Source: an uncultured Veillonella sp. (lineage in GTDB: Bacteria; Bacillota; Negativicutes; Veillonellales; Veillonellaceae). From it: a stretch of DNA of 7,744 nt. This document shows positions 1 through 6,362 of the stretch, one piece after another (positions within the stretch are counted from its first letter, which is position 1; every line of letters begins with the position of its first letter). A model generated the notes under the pieces. The model saw only the letters and a program-made list of their open reading frames with translations, made no database searches and had not been told where the DNA came from. Position numbers and translations under genes: made by a program. The stretch lies in contig CAKQBP010000059.1 in assembly GCA_934216375.1 (NCBI GenBank), positions 1 to 7,744 on the forward strand. The letters are read 5' to 3'.

Positions 1-970
1 AAAGATTTTCCTCAATATATCCGGTCCACATGGAATATATGATACGTACATCATCTTTAGGAAACTCTTTAATATGAGAAATAAAATATTCTGTTCCTCT
101 TACTAAGGATACAAATCCATGATCCATATAATATTTAGGATACGGTCCTTTATTAAGAACTAGTGGGCTATCATGTCTACAATACAAAGAGCTTTCATAA
201 TATACATTATTAATCACAGTATCTAATATTCTTTTCTGATAAGCATCACAAATTAAAACTTTATCAGTTGGCATATTCTGCCAAATCCCCATAATACGGT
301 CAATATTCGTAGATGAACACATAACAAATACATATTTTCCATCTTGAATATATGAAGAAATATCTTCTAATACGGCGGCTTCAGATATACACTCCTCTGC
401 GTCTCTAGACAATGAAGTCCCCTCTGTAATTAATACATCAACCTCACCTATATATGTGTTAACTAATTTTTCTAATATGTGATGGCGCAACCCATGCATC
501 CGAAAATCACCTGTATATAAGACACGTTTACCTTCTGCTTCAATGACAAACATATAACTATCAGCAGCACTATGGTCGATAACCAAAGGTCTAATATGTA
601 TATTTCCAATAGTAAAGGCTTCGCCTCCATGAAATGTATTAGCCCCTAATAAACGCAAGTAAAGGACTTTATCTTGATATTCTGCACTTATTATAGCGAT
701 TTCCTTACTTAATTCACCCATATATAATGGAATTTCTGGTAGTGCAGAAGTTAGTTGTCCTAAGTGATCCATATGATAATGTGAAATCACAATACCATCA
801 CAATCTGGGATCCCTTTTGTAACGCCGTTAATATCCAGATTTATAGATGTGTACTTTTCATCTAAACTTAATTCATTACCAAAATCCAGCACAATGCGAG
901 TAGATGCTGTACTAATTTCTATGACACTACCACCAATTTGATGTGTACCACGATGGATAATTATATTCAT
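1..970 (-). CDS. MBL-fold/beta-CASP nuclease (RNase J-like), 3' end outside window
   Basis: The reading frame is open from an ATG at 970 to the left edge (323 codons, no stop), so the C-terminus is missing. The product begins with the IHRGTHQIGG segment. It carries the metal-binding HxHxDH motif as H64-Y-H-M-D-H69, a further likely metal ligand H133 in DHSAADS, and the YTGDFRMHG motif at 152-160, with D155 expected to bridge two metals. A TEGTS segment and a later CSSTNIDR segment follow, as in beta-CASP nucleases. Proteins of this class are zinc-dependent RNA (sometimes DNA) nucleases of the RNase J/CPSF type, acting in the cytoplasm. The start is supported by AAAGG just upstream (spacing about 5) inside the end of the preceding nuclease gene, whose stop lies two bases before this ATG, so translation is probably coupled. 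Arg codon AGA is used repeatedly, unlike in dapL and ddh. The fold is secure; the substrate is unknown, and it need not be housekeeping RNase J. Confidence 0.85.
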   Translation of the reverse strand, partial: MNIIIHRGTHQIGGSVIEISTASTRIVLDFGNELSLDEKYTSINLDINGVTKGIPDCDGIVISHYHMDHLGQLTSALPEIPLYMGELSKEIAIISAEYQDKVLYLRLLGANTFHGGEAFTIGNIHIRPLVIDHSAADSYMFVIEAEGKRVLYTGDFRMHGLRHHILEKLVNTYIGEVDVLITEGTSLSRDAEECISEAAVLEDISSYIQDGKYVFVMCSSTNIDRIMGIWQNMPTDKVLICDAYQKRILDTVINNVYYESSLYCRHDSPLVLNKGPYPKYYMDHGFVSLVRGTEYFISHIKEFPKDDVRIIYSMWTGYIEENL

Positions 971-972
971 AC

Positions 973-2025
973 TTACCTTTTACTAGGAATAGTTAGTAAT
1001 GTCTCTGCTCGATATAATCGATCTAATTTTCTAGACCAACCTTTTATATTAGTTGGATAAGGAAATTTACTATCTGTATCAGCACGTAATACAACAAATC
1101 GAATTTGTTTTAAATTAGGCTCTTGTGCCAAGATCTCTCCACATAAAGTTCGTAACTCCTTGCGTTTACTAGAATCAATCAGTTCTTTACACTCTTTATG
1201 CTGCTGAGACTCAACAGTATTAGATGGATAATTAGCTTCATTTACTTTTTTTGGAACAATACGAAGCATCAAATTAGTCTCTGCTCCACCATCATCTGCT
1301 ATACAAGATTTTTCATCAAACAAAATTACTAATTCTGCTTTATCAGTATGCTTATATTTAGGTAACTCCTTTAGTTCCTTTATGCCAGCGTGTTCAACAT
1401 CAGATTTAATCTGTTTTAAATCCAGTAATTTATAATATGTATAAGCTTCTAAAATACAGCGTAGTAAGGTTTCCTCACTACCAGATGGACGATATTTTAA
1501 TTCAATTACAGAATAACATTTATCATCTTGATTAAATCCTAATAAGTCTATTTTTCCATAAGAATCATTTCGTGTCGCTTTTAATGGTGTTTGATAATCA
1601 AAAATGTAACCTAGTCCATCAACCTTACACTGGTAAAATAATAATTTCGCTAGGATTTCCTCTTTACGATTTGTTCCTTGTAACTGTTTCATATCTACGG
1701 ATTCAGAATGGGTATGCTTTGTATCAAAATGATTAGCCCGTACAGGCGTTAATTCTTTCCAAGCTTTCAAAAGATTTTTTGATAAAAGAGTACTTGAAAT
1801 AACTTCACTATAACGATTCTTATCCTCTTGAATAGCTCCTTTTACATAGCCTTTGTAATTTACAATAGGTGCCTTATAAAAGTTTGCTGCAAAGCTTTTT
1901 ACTTCGTCATTACTATTTTCTTGCTTTACTTTTTTTTGGTTTATAGTCGCTTTCTTGATATCATTTTTATTTTGATCAAAAATAGTTTCACAAATTAATT
2001 CATATGCTTCTTTACCGTCCAACAT
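973..2025 (-). CDS. PD-(D/E)XK nuclease-like protein, first gene of a two-gene operon
   Basis: This 350-residue cytoplasmic protein has no signal peptide or membrane segment. The region around 118-200 fits a PD-(D/E)XK nuclease core: a helix with acidic residues E122/E123 (NRKEEILAK), then YQTPL, then GKIDLLG with D160, then VIELKY with E175 and K177. This gives D-x14-E-x-K, followed by a Leu-rich helix (EETLLRCILEAYTYYKLL). The residues before about 110 are Lys- and Asn-rich and not recognised. The C-terminal part (about 225-350) has strand-like segments such as AELVILFDE and IRFVVLRAD, and could be a second domain. The start is set by GGGAGG seven bases upstream. The MBL/beta-CASP nuclease gene begins two bases after its stop, so the two probably act together. 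Known members of the fold include restriction, repair and defence nucleases. I do not recognise a named family, so function beyond a likely metal-dependent nuclease is open. Confidence 0.7.
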   Translation of the reverse strand: MLDGKEAYELICETIFDQNKNDIKKATINQKKVKQENSNDEVKSFAANFYKAPIVNYKGYVKGAIQEDKNRYSEVISSTLLSKNLLKAWKELTPVRANHFDTKHTHSESVDMKQLQGTNRKEEILAKLLFYQCKVDGLGYIFDYQTPLKATRNDSYGKIDLLGFNQDDKCYSVIELKYRPSGSEETLLRCILEAYTYYKLLDLKQIKSDVEHAGIKELKELPKYKHTDKAELVILFDEKSCIADDGGAETNLMLRIVPKKVNEANYPSNTVESQQHKECKELIDSSKRKELRTLCGEILAQEPNLKQIRFVVLRADTDSKFPYPTNIKGWSRKLDRLYRAETLLTIPSKR

Positions 2026-2085
2026 TATGAATCCTCCCTAATAACAATTGACTCCACTACACATAATTACTAAAAAATAACCTTT

Positions 2086-2091
2086 ATTATA
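2086..2091 (-). promoter_or_regulatory. Possible -10 box for the nuclease operon
   Basis: A perfect TATAAT reads on the minus strand, 60 bases before the start codon of the PD-(D/E)XK gene. The bases at the expected -35 position (2109-2114, ATGAAG on the minus strand) match poorly, so the promoter may be weak or need an activator. The call rests only on the -10 match in AT-rich DNA. Confidence 0.4.
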
Positions 2092-2135
2092 CACAAAACA
2101 CCATCTGACTTCATTATAAATTCATTATGCCAACG

Positions 2136-2156
2136 ATTGTTTTATGGTTAAACAAT
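2136..2156. repeat. Short inverted repeat ATTGTTT-N7-AAACAAT
   Basis: Two perfect 7-base arms (2136-2142 and 2150-2156) are separated by seven bases. There is no T-run suggesting a terminator. It lies about 45 bases upstream of the possible -10 box of the nuclease operon, so it could be an operator. Chance is also possible in DNA this rich in A and T. Confidence 0.3.
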
Positions 2157-2296
2157 GCAGGGCTTTATTTGCAGTAGATAAATAATAACTATTTTATACT
2201 TTTACTATAATTCATGGGATGCGCAAGAAATTCCACATTGCATTTTAATTAATAAAAAGTCTATTATAAATAACATAACTCAAAGTAATTCTAACA

Positions 2297-2306
2297 TTCT
2301 ATAGAA
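2297..2306. promoter_or_regulatory. Palindrome TTCTATAGAA upstream of dapL, candidate operator
   Basis: This is a perfect 10-base palindrome within the 13-mer ATTCTATAGAAAA (2296-2308). The same 13-mer occurs upstream of ddh at 6276-6288. It ends five bases before the predicted dapL -35 box, and its centre is 33.5 bases from the first base of the chosen -10 box. That placement suits an activator binding next to -35, or a repressor. The identity of the protein is unknown. Confidence 0.5.
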
Positions 2307-2311
2307 AATCC

Positions 2312-2340
2312 TTGCGTCATTATTCTATATAATTTACTAT
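2312..2340 (+). promoter_or_regulatory. Predicted dapL promoter
   Basis: TTGCGT at 2312-2317 and TACTAT at 2335-2340, spaced by 17 bases, make a plausible sigma-A-type promoter. A perfect TATAAT at 2328-2333 is an alternative -10 box but lacks a -35 at the right spacing. An inverted repeat, CTATATA (2325-2331) and TATATAG (2340-2346), overlaps the -10 region. The predicted leader is short, about 30 bases, leaving no room for a riboswitch. Confidence 0.5.
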
Positions 2341-2374
2341 ATATAGAGAAATCTGATTATAAAAAGGAGTCATC

Positions 2375-3604
2375 ATGGCTAATATCAATGAAAACTACTT
2401 AAACCTACAAGGTTCTTATTTATTCGCTAATATTGCTAAAAGGGTAAATGAGTACCAAACTGCTCATCCAGATGCAGATATTATTCGTCTTGGTATCGGC
2501 GATGTTACATTACCTCTTGCTCCAGCAATTATCGATGCTATGAGCAAGGCTGTCCAAGAAATGGGCAAAGCAGAAACATTCCGCGGTTACGGCCCAGAAC
2601 AAGGCTATGATTTCTTACGTCAGGCTATTGTTGATGGCGATTACAAACCATTAGGCGTAGATATTTCAATCGATGAAGTATTTGTTTCCGATGGTGCCAA
2701 ATCTGACGTTGGCAACATCCAAGAGTTATTCAGCGAAGATAACATCATTGCCATCACTGATCCAGTATACCCAGTATACCTTGACTCCAATGTTATGGGT
2801 GGCCGTACTGGCGAAGCTGTAGATGGTATCTTCCAAAAGGTTGTATACCTCCCTACTTATGCAGAAAACAACTTCTCTCCAGAATTTCCGTCTGAACGAG
2901 TAGACATTGTATACCTTTGCTCGCCTAACAATCCTACTGGTACTGTTTTAAGCCGTGCTCGTTTAGCAGAATGGATCAAATGGTGTAAAGATAATGATGC
3001 GATTTTGATGTTTGACTCTGCTTATGAAGCTTTCATTAGCACAGAAGACACTGTAAAATCTATCTACGAAATCGAAGGCGCTCACGAAGTAGCTATCGAG
3101 TTCCGTTCCTTCTCTAAAACTGCAGGTTTCACAGGTACACGTTGTGCTTACGCCGTAGTACCTAAAGAAGTAACCGGTAAAACTAAATCTGGTGAACGCC
3201 AACCGCTAAACCCTATGTGGAACCGCCGTCAATGCACTAAATTCAATGGTGTTCCTTACATCATCCAACGCGGTGCTGAAGCAGTCTACACAAAAGAAGG
3301 CCGTGAGCAAACTCGTGCAAACATTGCGTACTACAAAGAAAATGCTCGTATCATCAAAGAAGGACTTGAATCTATCGGCCTTACCGTATACGGTGGTGTT
3401 GACGCACCATATATTTGGCTTAAAACGCCTGGCAATATGACTAGCTGGGAATTATTTGACATCTTGCTCGAACAAGTTCAAATCGTCTCTACACCAGGCT
3501 CTGGATTTGGTCCTCACGGCGAAGGGTACCTTCGTTTAACAGCATTCGGTAGCCGTGAAAATACAATTCGTGCCGTTGAAAGAATCAAAACATTACAGTT
3601 CTAA
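2375..3604 (+). CDS. dapL: LL-diaminopimelate aminotransferase
   Basis: DapL transfers an amino group from glutamate to tetrahydrodipicolinate, giving LL-diaminopimelate in one step and bypassing the succinylase or acetylase routes. It is a cytoplasmic PLP enzyme of fold type I, normally a homodimer. The 409 residues match the usual family length. Visible hallmarks are GIGDVTLPL near the N-terminus, [14 protein letters not shown], the SDGAKSD phosphate-binding region, DPVYPVY, SPNNPTG at 183-189 (N186 near the cofactor), FDSAYEAF with D214 and Y217, and the Schiff-base lysine K248 in [12 protein letters not shown]. The C-terminal part holds the substrate carboxylate arginine in a YLRLTAFG segment. 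AAGGAG (2364-2369) five bases before the ATG supports the start. Codons are strongly biased to CGT/CGC for Arg and C-ending forms, suggesting high expression. It appears monocistronic, with its own promoter and terminator. The product LL-DAP is normally converted by DapF to meso-DAP for peptidoglycan and lysine. Confidence 0.95.
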   Translation: MANINENYLNLQGSYLFANIAKRVNEYQTAHPDADIIRLGIGDVTLPLAPAIIDAMSKAVQEMGKAETFRGYGPEQGYDFLRQAIVDGDYKPLGVDISIDEVFVSDGAKSDVGNIQELFSEDNIIAITDPVYPVYLDSNVMGGRTGEAVDGIFQKVVYLPTYAENNFSPEFPSERVDIVYLCSPNNPTGTVLSRARLAEWIKWCKDNDAILMFDSAYEAFISTEDTVKSIYEIEGAHEVAIEFRSFSKTAGFTGTRCAYAVVPKEVTGKTKSGERQPLNPMWNRRQCTKFNGVPYIIQRGAEAVYTKEGREQTRANIAYYKENARIIKEGLESIGLTVYGGVDAPYIWLKTPGNMTSWELFDILLEQVQIVSTPGSGFGPHGEGYLRLTAFGSRENTIRAVERIKTLQF

Positions 3605-3695
3605 TATAATAATGTCTATATTTGGTTTTAGATTTATATTTAACTTACATTTAATCTGGAATATATGATTTATAGTAGTTTATATCTATAAAACC

Positions 3696-3742
3696 AAAAG
3701 ACCGACTACAGTCCTTCACTAGGAATGTAGTCGGTCTTTTTT
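3696..3742 (+). terminator. Strong terminator hairpin after dapL, possibly bidirectional
   Basis: A perfect 15-bp stem pairs AAAAGACCGACTACA (3696-3710) with TGTAGTCGGTCTTTT (3726-3740), and four further pairs (TCCT/AGGA) follow inside after one mismatch. Six T's at 3737-3742 follow for plus-strand transcripts. On the minus strand the stem ends in TTTT and is followed by GGTTTT, so it may also stop the convergent autotransporter transcript, whose stop codon is about 110 bases away. The interval 3605-3847 holds nothing else recognisable. Confidence 0.9.
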
Positions 3743-3847
3743 ATATACCCTTACATATATGAATATTTGATTCCAGTATTCCTTAACACTATAGTACTAA
3801 CAAATAACATTCCCATAATTATTTGTCTCTACTATATTTACCATTAC

Positions 3848-6070
3848 TTAAAAGTTATGCCGAATCCCTGCGTCAATGCGATAGGAATTGTCTACGGTAG
3901 CACCAAAATTTTTAGTGAAAGTCCCATAAATATATGTATTAGGACGTACGCTCCATGAGCCACCTAGTTCAAGATCAAGCCATGTGTCTTTCAAGTTCAC
4001 TTCACTACCCGTGGTTGGCTCACCGGCCATGCTATAAGTAGATTTCATTTTGCCAGAAAATTCATGAGCTAATGCTGCTTTGAGGAAGATATTGCTGTTC
4101 TTACTTTCCTTGCCAATGCCTACACCAATACGACCGATAACGGAATTTACCGCATCAGAGTTAATGTGTACTATGCTATCCGTATTTGTACGAGCATCAA
4201 AGTTTACACCAGACAAGCGACTAAACGTCAATTCTGCGTTAGGATCGATATAAAAACCATTGTCTTTCTTAATCCGTTTACCATATTCAACACTCAAAGA
4301 GGTACCTGTATTGCGGTAATCACCGCTCAAGCTTATGCCCAAGCTATTGCGTACGGTGAAATCATTTTTCAAACGATTTACTTTACCAATAACATCTAAG
4401 TAACGACCATCATTGTATTGTTTTGCACCGTATAATGCTAAACCTGCGGTTTTACCGGACCCGGAGCCTAGAGCGTAATCACTATTGCTTGTACCATATA
4501 GTAAAGCACCACCAATAGTCCAATCGCCACGCAATGTGTCATAACCAACTTGCGCCATATTGTATGTTTGGTTTACATAGGCGTTGTCTGTAATTTTAGA
4601 TTTACCGCCAATATATTTTCCCCATACACCATGCTTATTGGGGTTTAATCGTATATCACCGAGGCGACGTTGTAAGTCATTCGTATCAGCTTTCATTTGC
4701 ATCACAGAGGAAGCTAACGCACTCTTAACACCAGATACAACTTCGCTTTCACGAGTTGTCACGACCGCTTTATCCGTAACGCTAGCCTTACCGTCAACAG
4801 CAAAGTTTTCTGTACCAAGCTTAGTAGAATATGAAGGACTAATGAGTCCGGAATGGACTTCAACATTCACATCTAAATTACGTTCACCCTTAGTAAAGCC
4901 AGTATATGTTAACTTATTAGCCAACTGCTGCAAAGTGCTACGTGGGTTGTTTACATTTACATATCCTTTAAGAGCATCTGCCGAACTGCGCATAGTCACA
5001 GAAGACCCCTTATCAGCATGGTTGATAACAACTTCGCCCTTACCTTGTGCAGCTGCAGGAGCACCCTTTTCGTAATCAATGGCGGTATGACCCGCATAAT
5101 TATTAATAGTAATTGGTCGTGCGTCTACCGGTTGAATAATACCTTGACTCGCTATATCCTTACCACCAATAAAATGTTCTACACGGCTACCAGTATATAA
5201 ATAGTTTGCATTATTAGGACGACCTTGTGTAGGATATACGCGCTCAGCGCCTAACCATTCATTGCGCCAGGTCGCACCATTTTGTAAATACAATCGCAAA
5301 CCACCATGATACGGATTATTATTGCTTTCATCAAATTCATTCAACACACCACCTATTAATTTAGAATTTGGTGTTGTTAAGCCTAATGAAATATGTGAGC
5401 CATGGTTATGTGGATTCTTGTCGATACCATAGTTTTTATCTAAAAATCCTATATTACCGTACATCTTCACATCATTAGTTCCCGGATGTAAGCCATCCAT
5501 ACCCGTATTTACATAAACAAAACCTTCTTCAGATAATGCAGAGTAGGTATCAGAGGTATCTAAAGGATATGTTTTTACATCGGCCCCACCTAGTATGCGA
5601 ATATACCCATCTTTATTAGCTTGCAAACCAACGCCAACAGCATCGACTTTAGCATTACCCTTTACAGTAATTCGAGTATCATCGTTATTGCCATCATTAG
5701 TAAGTCCACCATAACCAGCATAGATACCGCTCATGTAATAATGCGCCAAATCAGGTCTACGTTTCGCACCACTTTCTGCAGGTGCTGGATTTTTAACTGT
5801 TACGGTTACATTTTTATCGATAGCGACTTGTGTCCCATCAAGGGCGTAAATACCTGTAACATTATTATGATATTTTGTACCATTCACACCCAAGCCTGAT
5901 ACATTAACAGTTAAGTCATCTGTATAATGTCTCTTTTCACCCCACAAGTTAAGACCAATAGATTTCCCATCTGTATGACTTTCCACAGTTGTGGCTGATA
6001 CCATGGTAAAAGCATTAGCACCTGTTACGATTAATGCAGCAATAACAGCAGCTTTTACATTTTTTCTCAT
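3848..6070 (-). CDS. Classical (type Va) autotransporter with beta-helical passenger
   Basis: This 740-residue protein is probably displayed on the cell surface. A Sec signal peptide (R2, K3, K6, then a hydrophobic stretch) is likely cut after A20 or A26. The passenger, to about residue 440, is rich in Gly, Asn, Val and Thr, with alternating short-strand segments typical of a beta-helix, and the GIYA unit recurs at 73-76 and 115-118. A helical linker (about 442-475, ending QRRLGDIRL) leads into the barrel, which starts near GVWGKY at 481-486 and runs about 260 residues to a terminal Phe (AGIRHNF), the usual beta-barrel assembly signal. I see no cysteine and no protease or esterase catalytic motif, so adhesion or biofilm formation is more likely than enzymatic activity; the ligand is unknown. 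The start is set by GAGGAGGT upstream. It is transcribed divergently from ddh and convergently with dapL, and appears monocistronic. Confidence 0.9.
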   Translation of the reverse strand: MRKNVKAAVIAALIVTGANAFTMVSATTVESHTDGKSIGLNLWGEKRHYTDDLTVNVSGLGVNGTKYHNNVTGIYALDGTQVAIDKNVTVTVKNPAPAESGAKRRPDLAHYYMSGIYAGYGGLTNDGNNDDTRITVKGNAKVDAVGVGLQANKDGYIRILGGADVKTYPLDTSDTYSALSEEGFVYVNTGMDGLHPGTNDVKMYGNIGFLDKNYGIDKNPHNHGSHISLGLTTPNSKLIGGVLNEFDESNNNPYHGGLRLYLQNGATWRNEWLGAERVYPTQGRPNNANYLYTGSRVEHFIGGKDIASQGIIQPVDARPITINNYAGHTAIDYEKGAPAAAQGKGEVVINHADKGSSVTMRSSADALKGYVNVNNPRSTLQQLANKLTYTGFTKGERNLDVNVEVHSGLISPSYSTKLGTENFAVDGKASVTDKAVVTTRESEVVSGVKSALASSVMQMKADTNDLQRRLGDIRLNPNKHGVWGKYIGGKSKITDNAYVNQTYNMAQVGYDTLRGDWTIGGALLYGTSNSDYALGSGSGKTAGLALYGAKQYNDGRYLDVIGKVNRLKNDFTVRNSLGISLSGDYRNTGTSLSVEYGKRIKKDNGFYIDPNAELTFSRLSGVNFDARTNTDSIVHINSDAVNSVIGRIGVGIGKESKNSNIFLKAALAHEFSGKMKSTYSMAGEPTTGSEVNLKDTWLDLELGGSWSVRPNTYIYGTFTKNFGATVDNSYRIDAGIRHNF

Positions 6071-6127
6071 GTTATACCTCCTCTAACACTTCAACTATGA
6101 ACATAACTAGCTAACATAACCAATTTA

Positions 6128-6158
6128 ATTGTATCTAGGTTCGGGGTATATGTGTCAA
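6128..6158 (-). promoter_or_regulatory. Predicted autotransporter promoter
   Basis: On the minus strand a consensus TTGACA (6153-6158) is followed either by GATACA (6130-6135) after 17 bases or by TACAAT (6128-6133) after 19. The predicted transcript leader is roughly 50 bases, ending in the strong GAGGAGGT ribosome binding site. Confidence 0.55.
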
Positions 6159-6255
6159 TTTATACGCATATGATTTTTTATTTGTCCCCTATAACAACAC
6201 GCTATGTATCGATATAGTTGTGCACAAATTACTTGTTTAAATTAGATATTAATTA

Positions 6256-6264
6256 TTTTCTATA
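6256..6264. repeat. Half-site TTTTCTATA near the ddh operator
   Basis: TTTTCTATA here is the exact reverse complement of TATAGAAAA at 6280-6288, which forms the right half of the ddh palindrome. The two make an inverted repeat with a 15-base gap. It may be an accessory binding site for the same protein, but the run is short and AT-rich. Confidence 0.3.
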
Positions 6265-6276
6265 CCATCTAAAAAA

Positions 6277-6286
6277 TTCTATAGAA
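6277..6286. promoter_or_regulatory. Palindrome TTCTATAGAA upstream of ddh, candidate operator
   Basis: The same 13-mer as upstream of dapL (ATTCTATAGAAAA, here 6276-6288) contains this perfect palindrome. It ends four bases before the expected -35 position, and its centre is 32.5 bases from the first base of the -10 box, one base different from dapL. Conserved sequence and spacing suggest a binding site for a regulator shared by both genes. Confidence 0.5.
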
Positions 6287-6290
6287 AAAT

Positions 6291-6319
6291 ATTAAAAGCT
6301 ATTAATTTTATGCTATAAT
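6291..6319 (+). promoter_or_regulatory. Predicted ddh promoter with extended -10
   Basis: TGCTATAAT at 6311-6319 is a full extended -10 element. At 17-base spacing the -35 position (6291-6296, ATTAAA) is poor, which fits a promoter relying on the extended -10 or on an activator at the adjacent palindrome. Confidence 0.6.
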
Positions 6320-6362
6320 AAATATATTAATTATTAAATTTCAACTTATATAGGAGGCTAAT

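Larger units (their letters stand above)
2026..2374. other. Divergent intergenic region between nuclease operon and dapL
   Basis: This AT-rich stretch of 349 bases separates two divergent units. It holds the ribosome binding site and a possible -10 box of the nuclease operon at its left end, an inverted repeat at 2136-2156, and the dapL palindrome, promoter and ribosome binding site at its right end. Positions 2157-2290 show nothing recognisable. No small gene with a convincing ribosome binding site and no GC-rich folded leader were seen. Confidence 0.7.

Noticed and set aside
968..975. Frameshift splitting one long nuclease gene into two
   Set aside because: The downstream gene has its own ribosome binding site, and its N-terminus (IHRGTHQIGG) is the natural start of this MBL family, so these are two coupled genes.
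2200..2374. Possible lysine riboswitch or T-box leader before dapL
   Set aside because: The predicted promoter leaves a leader of only about 30 bases, and the region has no GC-rich multi-helix structure, T-box motif or terminator hairpin.
3767..3958. 63-residue plus-strand open frame downstream of the dapL terminator
   Set aside because: It starts with TTG without a ribosome binding site and overlaps the 3' end of the autotransporter gene.
4584..5075. 163-residue plus-strand open frame
   Set aside because: It lies fully inside the autotransporter on the opposite strand, has no ribosome binding site, and its product shows no family features.
3848..6070. Trimeric (YadA-like) adhesin
   Set aside because: The barrel domain is about 260 residues, as in classical monomeric autotransporters, whereas trimeric adhesins have a C-terminal anchor of about 70 residues with YadA-type head repeats.
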